Shown piece after piece: positions 1-7,346 of a stretch of DNA of 23,349 nt. A program made the position numbers and the translations under genes. Source of the stretch: a virus; IMG/VR virus record IMGVR_UViG_3300046167_000197, positions 1 to 23,349 of that record. The stretch is one strand, 5' to 3'. Under the pieces are notes generated by a model. That model had not been told where the DNA came from. It was given only the letters and a program-made list of their open reading frames with translations, and searched no databases. Every line of letters begins with the position of its first letter. The stretch's first letter is position 1.

Positions 1-908
1 TTCTCTACAACCAGCATAAATGCCTGAACCCCATCAGGCCGGGTTACTACTGCCTCGTATACCTTCTGTCCCGGTACACCGTTTTGTTTTGCAATCTCGC
101 CCCTCTGTTGCGCCGCTGCCAATGACTCTAGGCGGCTGATGATCTCTTCACCGGCTTCATCGGTTTTAGCAAGTTCTATTTGCTTCAAGGTGCTGTTATA
201 GTTGTTAGCTTCATCTCCATACTTTTTGTATGTCGGTAAATTTTCCACCTTTTTAATCTCATCTGAGATTTGGGTAGCAAGGGATACATCGGCATCAGTT
301 GCCCCAGAGGCTTTCGCAACAATAATCAGGTTATTAATGTCTGCGGAGCTTTTACCTGCCAAATTGCTTGGAGCAATTATATCCTGCCATTGACCAGACT
401 GCTTAATTGTAATGGCATTCTCAATAGTGGTCTTTTTGCTTTCATCCATATTAGGATCTACGGCTATAGAGGTTTTTAACTCATTTGCATCCGCTGTGAC
501 CAGATACTCCCTAAAGAGTTGGTTTCCTCGATTTTCATACTCTTTGCGCCATGCCTCAGTATACTTAGTTGGATTGGCTCTCAGGTTACTCCCAAAAGCC
601 TGCCAATCTGCAAAAGTTTTAATACCCGATATGTCAATATCTTCAGGGGTTTCTCCAAATGGCTTAATTCTAACTTCACCGGCTTTGTTCACCTCGACAG
701 AGCCGTCTTCAGGAAGCGTTGTACCCTCCAAAGGCGTACCTCGTTCCTCAAAAATACGCAGCATTTCTTGGGCTTGGGTGGAGTAAGCACTTGTTGGGTC
801 TGCAGCAATTTCTGCTACATCACTTGCACGGAACGCCTCATCGGTCTGACTTGTGGTCCCTCCAGCCCCCAAATTAGAGCCTGTTTCTATTTCACCATCA
901 GGTCCCAA
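1..908 (-). CDS. Continuation of the large internal virion protein, runs off the window
   Basis: A minus-strand frame is open from just after a TAG at 914-912 to the window edge, about 300 codons. No good start exists: only a TTG at 908 with a weak AGGTG upstream, and the first in-frame ATG is at 764, well inside an already coherent protein. It reads GPDGEIETGSNLGAGG, then TSQTDEAFRASDVAEIAADP, IKTFADWQAFGSNLRANPTK, AGKSSADINNLIIVAKASGA and, near the edge, KVYEAVVTRPDGVQAFMLVV. It is helical and charged. This fits the body of a long internal or ejection protein whose N-terminus is the upstream 165-codon frame. The C-terminus lies outside the window. Confidence 0.65.
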   Translation of the reverse strand, partial: MGPDGEIETGSNLGAGGTTSQTDEAFRASDVAEIAADPTSAYSTQAQEMLRIFEERGTPLEGTTLPEDGSVEVNKAGEVRIKPFGETPEDIDISGIKTFADWQAFGSNLRANPTKYTEAWRKEYENRGNQLFREYLVTADANELKTSIAVDPNMDESKKTTIENAITIKQSGQWQDIIAPSNLAGKSSADINNLIIVAKASGATDADVSLATQISDEIKKVENLPTYKKYGDEANNYNSTLKQIELAKTDEAGEEIISRLESLAAAQQRGEIAKQNGVPGQKVYEAVVTRPDGVQAFMLVVE

Positions 909-1395
909 ACCCTACACCTAGATCAGAAATCTTAGGATTAGCCTCCATGTTTGGCCCTTGGAAAGGCATGTCAACCATTTCCGTAGTTGGTGCAACAAAT
1001 TCAAGTTGTCCACTTTTAACACGGTTTTCCGTAGACGTAACAACAGCACCTACATCACCATCCATAAGTTCAAGTTGGTTTTGAAAGTAAGTGACCGCTG
1101 CAGCATTATCTGTAGTACCTGTGAAGTCTAGGGCGAGTACTTTAGCATTTCTAGCAAGTTTCTTCGCCGCTGCCTCTTTTTTAGCTTGTGCAGCGGCAAG
1201 ACGTTTAGCTTCTGCAGCGGCTTCTCTTTTAGCGATCCGCTTCTCTTCACGCTCTTCTGCGGCACGAGTCATAATACCTTTAGCCATAATACCAGCACCG
1301 GTATCTATCGCCTTCGCCAGTGTGTTGTCAGGCTGTTTAAAACCGCCAGCGGCAATCTTACCGGATATTCTGGATTTGGTTGACCGTAGGGACAT
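898..1395 (-). CDS. N-terminal part of a large internal virion protein, ending at an apparent frameshift
   Basis: ATG at 1395 overlaps the preceding stop. The 165 codons begin MSLRSTKSRISGKIAAGGFK and include a long Ala/Lys/Glu helix (EKRIAKREAAAEAKRLAAAQ, about 50-80), then a folded part ending ...ISDLGVGFGT before TGA at 900-898. Reading one base fewer in the GGG at 906-904 continues directly into GPDGEIETGSN of the next entry, so this looks like the first 160 residues of one long protein rather than a separate gene. Alternatives are a true programmed +1 shift or two separate genes. The size and location resemble podovirus ejection (internal core) proteins, which form the DNA-ejection conduit; that is inference. 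Confidence 0.65.
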   Translation of the reverse strand: MSLRSTKSRISGKIAAGGFKQPDNTLAKAIDTGAGIMAKGIMTRAAEEREEKRIAKREAAAEAKRLAAAQAKKEAAAKKLARNAKVLALDFTGTTDNAAAVTYFQNQLELMDGDVGAVVTSTENRVKSGQLEFVAPTTEMVDMPFQGPNMEANPKISDLGVGFGT

Positions 1396-1952
1396 TACAC
1401 CACCTCTTCTTCAGTATCAGACCCACCCAGCATGAGCGCCTGTTCTTCCGCTGTAGCGGTCATTTCTTCTGCAGGCTGTGCCGGTGCCATAAGACCGCCT
1501 TCAGCCTCTGGGACGGCCTCTGGGGCGCTCTCAGGGGGTGTCTCTTCAGGGTCTACATCATCAACAACACCCATCATCATTTTAAGCGTAGTGGATGTAA
1601 TTGGAGTGCGTTTAGCATTGAGACCATCTTCGTATTTAATGTTCTCACTATCGGCTAAGATCTGCAGATAACGATAGACCGGGCCAGCCGCTAAGATAGC
1701 CATATCGATCTGGAATTTACCACGACCAATACCCTGCATCATTAAGCCTGCAACGATGTTAGTCAGAGGGCGTCCTAGCTCCATAAGACTGTAAACGATC
1801 TCCGCAGTTGTTTCGTCATTCATACGCTCCATGACGTACTCTACTGTACCGTCATAGGTCTCAATCTCTGGTGGCCGGTGCCATGGGTAATTACGAGTAT
1901 CAGCGGTGTAGTTCTCACCCGGTATCGGGCCTATTGTCCTTGGATCAAACAT
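1395..1952 (-). CDS. Hypothetical virion-type protein, 185 residues
   Basis: The protein begins FDPRTIGPIPGENYTADTRN and YPWHRPPEIETYD, a strongly recognisable start that I recall from uncharacterised marine phage proteins. It is followed by a helical domain with two hydrophobic helices (PLTNIVAGLMMQGIGRG and IDMAILAAGPVYRYLQIL) that could be membrane-associated or buried. The last ~55 residues are Pro/Glu/Ala-rich and acidic, like the C-terminus of the portal and the acidic module near 19500. ATG at 1952 overlaps the previous stop by 8 nt. A structural or internal head protein is plausible because of its place between the S74 protein and the large internal protein, but no function is shown. 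Confidence 0.65.
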   Translation of the reverse strand: MFDPRTIGPIPGENYTADTRNYPWHRPPEIETYDGTVEYVMERMNDETTAEIVYSLMELGRPLTNIVAGLMMQGIGRGKFQIDMAILAAGPVYRYLQILADSENIKYEDGLNAKRTPITSTTLKMMMGVVDDVDPEETPPESAPEAVPEAEGGLMAPAQPAEEMTATAEEQALMLGGSDTEEEVV

Positions 1953-2124
1953 CGTCCACCTCTTCTTCGGCTAGGGGTTCCATGTCTGCTAGATCTTCTT
2001 CTAGCTCATCCATGTAATCAGGTGTGTAGATCACAGGATTGTCCTGAACCTTCATAAGCTCTTCAGGCATACTACCTTTCAGAAAGCTCTTAATTGACTT
2101 CTCAATTGCGTCTTCAAATTTCAT
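1945..2124 (-). CDS. Small acidic protein, 59 residues
   Basis: ATG at 2124 lies inside the end of the S74-protein gene (11-nt overlap) and the stop overlaps the next start by 8 nt. The product begins MKFEDAIEKSIKSFLKGSMP and ends in a strongly acidic tail (DELEEDLADMEPLAEEEVDD). It is probably helical and has no cysteine. Continuous overlaps and codon use like the neighbours make it a credible gene. Function unknown; short acidic proteins next to ejection proteins may be assembly helpers. Confidence 0.65.
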   Translation of the reverse strand: MKFEDAIEKSIKSFLKGSMPEELMKVQDNPVIYTPDYMDELEEDLADMEPLAEEEVDDV

Positions 2125-4237
2125 TTTTAAGCTTCCCGTAATTAACCATCAGGTAGCCCTCTGGCCCCTCAATTACCGTGTCAGGATGTGTCTTCTGAAC
2201 TTCCTGTGCGATCACGCCCATGGTCGGATACTTGTCGTAGCCGATTTCCTTGGCTGTGTCGTTCCAATCCCATGTATAGAACTGGACGCCGTTGAGTGTG
2301 TCATAGGGCTGAATGTTTTCTTTAAGTCGTACATCAGAAGCACCTGCAGCGGCTGCAGCAATTTGAATACCGCCGCCCAGAAGCGTATCAAAGAGGCTTG
2401 CCTTCTGTGGTGTTGCAGCCTGTGCTTGCATCTCACCTAATAGAAGGCGAAGCTCAAACTCTTCTTCACTAACCGCACCCTTGAACAAGTAATCCAAGGT
2501 GCTGTCTGTACGATCCCAGACCCGGTTGAGACCCTCTTGCGACAGATCTAGAATGTTTTTGGTGTCTGCAGCCGCTGCATCATAAGCCATCTGAGTATTG
2601 GTGGTTGCAACTGTCTGCCGCCACTGGGCGTTAGATTCATCCACAGCATATTGCATCTTTGAGTAGAACTGTTGGCGCTCATTTTCCAAAGCCATACGGA
2701 ACTCAGTGGCATCATTAATCTCGCCAGCATTAAACCTTTTAAGTTCAGATAACAGGTTAGCGTTAAACTGTTCCACCTGCGTACCAAGCTCAGTGTAGAA
2801 CTTAGTGAAGTCGTTCTTGCTTTCTGCAGAGAACCTGCGGGTTGCATTCTCTTGTTGTGTATCCTCAAGCAAAACCTGCACACGGGCCTGCGTGTTGACC
2901 ATAAAGGCCTGTTGTTCGTTGGTAAGGTTAGACAGGTCCATTTCTAAGAATGATTTAGCATTCTGTACCGCTGCATTCTCACGGGCATCTAAGTTAGCTA
3001 AATCGAAGTTGGACAGAACCGTCGCTTTGTTGATGATAGCCTGTTGCTTGTTGTCTAGGTTTTTAACAGTGAGTGTTTGAAAGAACTGCGCCTCTTGCTG
3101 TGCAATTGGCAGGCTTGCTTCCATCAGAGCGGTAGCCATAGCCGCTGTGGCTGCAGTACCGGTCATGCCGCTGAATGTAATTGTACGCCCTACTGCACGG
3201 GCCTGTGCTTGCGCCCATGCAGGGATCTTAGGTTCACCGTCAGAGCCAACAAAAGCATCGGCCAGCATCTCAAGCTGTCCGGTTACGGTAGACTTTGTAT
3301 CTACATAGTTTCCTTCGCCCAAATTCTGCGCCATGAGCTTACCGGAAACGGTTCGTGTATCAATTACTTGGCTAAACTTCTGTGCGGCGTAGTCATTTAG
3401 GGCTTCGCCTGTTTGGTTTGCTGTGCCATCAGCGTTAATACCTGTAGCAGAACCCTCCATGTCCAGCGTGTAGCCTTCTGCATCCACTAGATTAGCATCA
3501 CGGACCTCACCTGTGGCAGCGTCCATAATAAACTGTGGGTTATCCATGCGATCAGATGCAGTAGCTGTGGTGAACGATGCAGGGTCTACTGCGGTGGGGC
3601 TGCTAACTGGTGCAATACCAGAGACCGTCTGAGGTAGATACTTCTCAAGCCCCTTGAGGGCGTAGTTAGGATTACTAGGATCTAGTAGTGTTCCTGCAGT
3701 AGCTGGGTCTAGGTTTGGAATAATGTCAGAAAGGTTAATACCCTTTGCATCCAGAAATGCTTTAGGGTCTGCAAGCATCGCTTGGATTTCTTCGTTGGAC
3801 GCAACCACACCAGAATCCACAAGCATTTTAGCTATACCCTCAGAGGACAAAGCACCGGGGGCAGCCTCTTCGCCTGCCTGATCTGCATCTGCCGCAGTCT
3901 GCGCAGAAGAACCGCCCTGCTTTTTATCATTATCATCATCATGCTCAGTAGGGTTTGGGTCAATTATTGCTGTGCCACTGCCAAAAATGTCTTTAATGTC
4001 ACCAACAGCGTCAGAAAACGTGTAGTCTTCTCCGTGTCCTGCAGACTTATCACCAACAGATTTATTTTTCTGGTTGGTATCCGTAGAGTTCATTGCCCCA
4101 CCAGAAATAATCGTATTGGTATCAGTGTTTACCAGATTACCGCCTTGATATTCCGTGTTATTGCCCGTCGTAGTTACATTAGCCAAGCTTTCAGTAAAGC
4201 TGTTGCCGCCACCAAAGGTATCTGCCCATAAACCCAT
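2114..4237 (-). CDS. Large virion protein ending in a Peptidase_S74 chaperone domain
   Basis: This 707-residue protein has a low-complexity Asn/Thr/Gly N-terminus, an acidic region with a run of aspartates near residue 100, and a long helical middle (about 370-600) rich in Ala, Gln, Glu and Asn. The C-terminal 74 residues from Ser634 read SDVRLKENIQPYDTLNGVQF, then YTWDWND, GVIAQEVQKTHPDTV and LMVNYGKL, matching the S74 intramolecular chaperone. In this family, cleavage occurs just before the Ser of the SD-x-RLK motif, with the nearby Lys assisting, and the chaperone is shed after trimerisation. This suggests a trimeric fibre- or rod-type virion component whose mature form ends near 633. Translation starts at the TAATG shared with the o-spanin stop. 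The role in the virion is not identified. Confidence 0.75.
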   Translation of the reverse strand: MGLWADTFGGGNSFTESLANVTTTGNNTEYQGGNLVNTDTNTIISGGAMNSTDTNQKNKSVGDKSAGHGEDYTFSDAVGDIKDIFGSGTAIIDPNPTEHDDDNDKKQGGSSAQTAADADQAGEEAAPGALSSEGIAKMLVDSGVVASNEEIQAMLADPKAFLDAKGINLSDIIPNLDPATAGTLLDPSNPNYALKGLEKYLPQTVSGIAPVSSPTAVDPASFTTATASDRMDNPQFIMDAATGEVRDANLVDAEGYTLDMEGSATGINADGTANQTGEALNDYAAQKFSQVIDTRTVSGKLMAQNLGEGNYVDTKSTVTGQLEMLADAFVGSDGEPKIPAWAQAQARAVGRTITFSGMTGTAATAAMATALMEASLPIAQQEAQFFQTLTVKNLDNKQQAIINKATVLSNFDLANLDARENAAVQNAKSFLEMDLSNLTNEQQAFMVNTQARVQVLLEDTQQENATRRFSAESKNDFTKFYTELGTQVEQFNANLLSELKRFNAGEINDATEFRMALENERQQFYSKMQYAVDESNAQWRQTVATTNTQMAYDAAAADTKNILDLSQEGLNRVWDRTDSTLDYLFKGAVSEEEFELRLLLGEMQAQAATPQKASLFDTLLGGGIQIAAAAAGASDVRLKENIQPYDTLNGVQFYTWDWNDTAKEIGYDKYPTMGVIAQEVQKTHPDTVIEGPEGYLMVNYGKLKNEI

Positions 4238-4482
4238 TAGATCTTATCCTTTTCTTCTTCACATCTGCGGATACGATCTCGCAAGTAGATGTAGTTTTTT
4301 ACAGCCTCATCTATTGCCGTAGCATCGGCAGGAAGGCTCTCTAATTCATTGGCTAATTGGGCATTGAACCGGTCATCATACTGCTTGATTTGCGGGCAGT
4401 ATATTTCGAGTTGGGTTCTATAAACCGTTTGAGCGCAGCCGGTCAGTGATAGACTTGCGATCAGTAAGATTGTCGCTTTCAT
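4237..4482 (-). CDS. Outer-membrane spanin lipoprotein (Rz1-like)
   Basis: The start ATG at 4482 gives 81 residues beginning with a classical lipoprotein signal: MKATILLIASLSLTGCAQ with lipobox L-T-G-C, so Cys15 would be lipidated. An upstream ATG at 4536 would place basic residues ahead of the signal and is less likely. The mature part is helical and charged (ATAIDEAVKNYIYLRDRIRR) with two more cysteines (in IYCPQ and RRCEEE), and lacks the proline-rich stretch of lambda Rz1. The first 65 nt lie inside the i-spanin gene in a different frame. The stop overlaps the next start (TAATG). The ribosome site is weak, which is common for embedded Rz1 genes and suggests coupling to i-spanin translation. 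Confidence 0.82.
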   Translation of the reverse strand: MKATILLIASLSLTGCAQTVYRTQLEIYCPQIKQYDDRFNAQLANELESLPADATAIDEAVKNYIYLRDRIRRCEEEKDKI

Positions 4483-4660
4483 TTTCAGACATCGCCTTAT
4501 AAAAATCAGCCGCCTTTTGTTGCGCCTGTAGTTCATCCGTCAGAACTTTATTCTTCTCTTTTGCCCGTCCTTTAATCTGCCCAAAGACGTAAATAATGGG
4601 CAGAGCAAGGGCCAAGGTGGCTATGATGTAAGTCTTCACTTTGCCGAAGATACTAAACAT
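4418..4660 (-). CDS. Inner-membrane spanin (Rz-like)
   Basis: Spanins link inner and outer membranes and disrupt the outer membrane after peptidoglycan is cut. The best start is the ATG at 4660 overlapping the endolysin stop by 8 nt; an upstream in-frame ATG at 4723 would add 21 unlikely residues. The 80-residue product has an N-terminal transmembrane anchor (TYIIATLALALPIIYVFG, about 10-27) followed by a charged coiled coil (KEKNKVLTDELQAQQKAADF). This is the standard i-spanin layout, though short. Its 3' end overlaps the outer spanin gene in another frame by 65 nt, as in the Rz/Rz1 arrangement. Confidence 0.82.
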   Translation of the reverse strand: MFSIFGKVKTYIIATLALALPIIYVFGQIKGRAKEKNKVLTDELQAQQKAADFYKAMSENESDNLTDRKSITDRLRSNGL

Positions 4661-5387
4661 CAACCCCGTCCTTTTGATCCTTCCACCGTGCGTATGCAGC
4701 CAGAGCGATACCGGCGATTGCACAGAGTAGGAAAACGGTCTTTAGGCTGTCAGCGTAGGCTACAAGCCCCTGTAGCTGTCCTGCCATTTCGTTCAGGCCG
4801 GTAGCTGCACCAGCAATACCTACACCGGCCATCGTCTTAGATTTACCTAGAGGTTTCTTGTCTTGTGCTGCAGGCTTCTGTGCCATTGGTACATCAACGT
4901 CATCGCTAGGTAGCTGTGCGTCCAATGTGAACAACGCTGCCTCTGCAGAACGGCGGCGTGTGAGGCCGGTAAGAGGCTGAAGTTTGCCACCAACCCGTGC
5001 CTTGTTCCAGCGCATCAATTGCGCCGGTACTGCAGAATAATCTCCAGCATTTAATTTCTTCCTCAGAGTAGATCCTGAGAAGGCACCACTACCAAGGTTG
5101 AATACGAACGACACTAGAGCGTCGAACTGGTACTGCGTTAAAGGTACATCTACCAGACGCTTAACATCGGCCTCGTAGATCTTCATGTCTTGCCGCAAAA
5201 GGTCTTCTGCCTCTTGCTTTGTAAGACGCATATTCTTCTTAACACCTTTAGTGTGGCCGTAGCCGATGGAGAGAATATTAGCCGGACAACGATATGGGAC
5301 TACCATACCGTCTGGTCCTACTTTGTGCAGACCCTCAAACTTCTTGATTAAGTTAAGGCCTTGGTCAGAGATTGATTTAGGATGCAT
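4653..5387 (-). CDS. Endolysin: GH24 lysozyme with a C-terminal membrane segment
   Basis: It hydrolyses the MurNAc-GlcNAc bond of peptidoglycan. Of two possible ATGs, the one at 5387 is preferred: GAGG lies 8 nt upstream and overlaps the previous TGA. It gives 244 residues. The lysozyme domain spans about 7-150, with catalytic Glu18 in IKKFEG, SIGYGHT at 40-46, and the C-terminal fold pattern FDALVSFVFNLGSGAF and LTGLTRRRSAEAALF. The usual Asp and Thr of E-8-D/C-5-T appear as Cys34 and Ser40, with a longer E-to-C gap. A linker rich in Lys, Ala and Gly follows, then a transmembrane helix about 217-233 (TVFLLCAIAGIALAAYA) and a charged tail. No signal peptide is seen. The last 8 nt overlap the spanin gene. 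Confidence 0.87.
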   Translation of the reverse strand: MHPKSISDQGLNLIKKFEGLHKVGPDGMVVPYRCPANILSIGYGHTKGVKKNMRLTKQEAEDLLRQDMKIYEADVKRLVDVPLTQYQFDALVSFVFNLGSGAFSGSTLRKKLNAGDYSAVPAQLMRWNKARVGGKLQPLTGLTRRRSAEAALFTLDAQLPSDDVDVPMAQKPAAQDKKPLGKSKTMAGVGIAGAATGLNEMAGQLQGLVAYADSLKTVFLLCAIAGIALAAYARWKDQKDGVDV

Positions 5388-5397
5388 TATGTTTACC

Positions 5398-6810
5398 TCA
5401 CGTTGCCGTCGAGGCAAAAGGCTGAGACCCGGTCATAATGCCGGGGCTAGAAGCTCCGCCGTAACCCATCTGATCCATCTGGCCCATTAGCTGATCAATA
5501 TTTATACGGCTACGGTCTGTAATTTGGCCCTGTGCGCTAAACGTGGCAATATTCAGATTGTTATTTGTATCAAATCCACGCTGCGTGACGCTACCATTTT
5601 CGTTATTAGATTGCGGGATCAAACGACCTTCGCCGTCAAAACTGTCTGCTAATTTTGCGTATTCCATTGTCAAAGCTGGGTCCATATTTTGGCCTTCAGC
5701 TAGGATCACTTCCCTAATAGTAGACAGCCTCTGAAGCATGTCCTGCTTGGTCTGTTGCTGTCCCGCTGTCTGCGCCTGAACCCCAGAACTAATTTGTTTA
5801 AAAGCAGCACCGAAGTTGGTGACCATGTTATCTTGATTCCGCATTGTTTGCTCGGTGTTACGAGCAATAGAATCGTTTTGCTGGGAGGTTGCATCGAAGT
5901 TACGATTTAGATCGTCACGAACCTGCCCGAAACCTCCGGTGACTTGATTTACAAGGTCAGCTCGTGCTTGGGTCGCAAGCGTAGTATCGTCGGTATACTC
6001 AGAGCGGAAGTCAGAAAAGTTATCCTGCAAGCCGCCTACTGAACTTTGAATATTAGCCTGACCATCGGCCAACCCACCGTAGTAAGTATTTGCTCGATCA
6101 GACATGCCCTCTAAATATTGTTGCAGGCTTGTTTGACCCCCAAGTACATTAGCAGAGAGGTCCGTAATGCTCTGGTTCTGTGTATCAAACTGTGTGTTTA
6201 CATTATTGTTAACCGAAGCAAACCCCGTGTTCAGGTTGTCGTCTACCGCATCAAAACGGTTTGTCATATTACCAGACAGATCCGAAACGCTGTTCTGTAT
6301 GTTTGTCTGGCCCTCTGAAACATCGTTAAAGGATTGGTTCATGTCGCTGAAGCCAGAGTTTACAGAACCTTGTACGCCGGACAAGTTGCTATTCACAGTA
6401 GCAAATCCAGTGTCAGTCACACCTTCGAGGCTACCAATGCGGTTTTCAATGCCAGAGGTGTCTACTGTTTGGTTGACCACCTGTGTCTGCGGTATAGAAG
6501 CGATCTGATTACTAAGGTTGCTCTGACCCGTGGAAAGGCTGTTTTGATTAGACAACATAGTATCCTGATTGCCCATCATCGTATCTTGATTGCCCGTCAT
6601 CGTGGCTTGGTTGCCAGTGATTGTCTCACCCACAGCCGCAGTTTCTGCAAAACCGGCATTAGTGTTCTCGTTAACAGCGGTCACGCCGCCCTGAACACTT
6701 TCGTCCACTTGTGCCGCAGTAGCACCACCGCCACCGCCCTTATACGCAATCAGACCAGAAGCCCGTGGGTGTAGATACCGATAGGGCATAAAAGGGTTAT
6801 ACAGTTGCAT
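5398..6810 (-). CDS. Coiled-coil, repeat-rich internal virion protein
   Basis: This 470-residue protein starts with an aromatic/Pro segment (MQLYNPFMPYRYLHPRASG) and a Gly run. After that come hundreds of residues in short degenerate repeats: GNQATMTGNQDTMMGNQDTM early, and then units of the type (F/L)-x-x-V-(N/D)-x-(N/S)-(L/F) such as GFATVNSNLSGVQGSVNSGF and RFDAVDDNLNTGFASVNNNV. This indicates long trimeric or parallel coiled coil. A helical stretch (DMLQRLSTIREVILAEGQNM) and a Gly/Met-rich end follow. It lies where podoviruses carry internal or ejection proteins, after the GNAT-like gene and before lysis. A fibre-like or internal rod role is likely; I do not recognise a named family. Confidence 0.6.
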   Translation of the reverse strand: MQLYNPFMPYRYLHPRASGLIAYKGGGGGATAAQVDESVQGGVTAVNENTNAGFAETAAVGETITGNQATMTGNQDTMMGNQDTMLSNQNSLSTGQSNLSNQIASIPQTQVVNQTVDTSGIENRIGSLEGVTDTGFATVNSNLSGVQGSVNSGFSDMNQSFNDVSEGQTNIQNSVSDLSGNMTNRFDAVDDNLNTGFASVNNNVNTQFDTQNQSITDLSANVLGGQTSLQQYLEGMSDRANTYYGGLADGQANIQSSVGGLQDNFSDFRSEYTDDTTLATQARADLVNQVTGGFGQVRDDLNRNFDATSQQNDSIARNTEQTMRNQDNMVTNFGAAFKQISSGVQAQTAGQQQTKQDMLQRLSTIREVILAEGQNMDPALTMEYAKLADSFDGEGRLIPQSNNENGSVTQRGFDTNNNLNIATFSAQGQITDRSRINIDQLMGQMDQMGYGGASSPGIMTGSQPFASTAT

Positions 6811-7266
6811 CTAAATCTCCATGTCGAATACATAATATTGAGTTTTGTATTTGTTGCCTTGCCTAGAACTGAGCGTCTGAAGGCGTCTTAACCAGCCCTT
6901 GCGCCCCCATACCTGAAGATGCGAACAGCCGTTCTTTTTGGCAAAGTCCTCAAACAATCTGTGATCTGCTTCGACCTGCTTGAGTGAAACACCGTTAGTG
7001 GTGTTGGTGATAATCTGACACGTTTTTACGTTCTTCTGCGTCAAAAATCTAAGGGTTGTTGTGCAGACTATCTTGCTATCCGGGTCCAGCGTGATCCACA
7101 CAAAGACTGTGCCATTGATGGCGTCCTTGAAGAGATCAAATACAGACATCTCATCGATCCCGTGGGACAGTGCTTTGTCTATGTCGCCTTGTATGGAAGG
7201 CCATACATGTAAAACTTCTGGGGGTGTTAGCAGGACAGTCCGAAACTCAGGGGTTTCTTCTGTCAT
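6811..7266 (-). CDS. GNAT-like phage protein (T7 gp13-like position)
   Basis: This 151-residue protein has the layout of small GNAT-fold proteins found among internal virion genes. There is a helix with PPEVLHVWPSIQGDIDKAL, a strand pair around VFVWITLDPDSKIVCTTTLR, then a helix and a C-terminal GCSHLQVWGRKGWLRRLQ followed by QYYVFDMEI. The G-R-x-GW-x-R-x-L pattern followed by a final strand is shared with phage GNAT-like proteins such as T7 gp13, an internal virion assembly factor. The classical acetyl-CoA-binding R/Q-x-x-G-x-G/A motif is not apparent, so it may be non-catalytic. TTTAGG lies ahead of the ATG, and the stop touches the next start (TAGATG). The role in internal protein assembly is inferred from position. 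Confidence 0.6.
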   Translation of the reverse strand: MTEETPEFRTVLLTPPEVLHVWPSIQGDIDKALSHGIDEMSVFDLFKDAINGTVFVWITLDPDSKIVCTTTLRFLTQKNVKTCQIITNTTNGVSLKQVEADHRLFEDFAKKNGCSHLQVWGRKGWLRRLQTLSSRQGNKYKTQYYVFDMEI

Positions 7267-7299
7267 CGGTGCCTAAACTGATTGGTAATACTATGTAAA

Positions 7300-7328
7300 A
7301 GTTTAGCACTTAGTTGGTGTATTAGCAA
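7300..7328 (-). promoter_or_regulatory. Weak candidate promoter before the GNAT-like gene
   Basis: In the only sizeable gap (7267-7346) of this region, TTGCTA (7328-7323) and TAAACT (7305-7300) are spaced by 17 bp, each 4 of 6 to the sigma70 consensus. The gap is AT-rich and has no terminator-like hairpin. It is also possible that the gap is just spacer. Confidence 0.3.
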
Positions 7329-7346
7329 GCGTTAATTAAAGGCAGT

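Noticed and set aside
2212-2883. Minus-strand frames of 74 and 111 codons inside the S74-protein gene
   Set aside because: They are embedded in a well-supported long gene, with odd composition and no ribosome sites.
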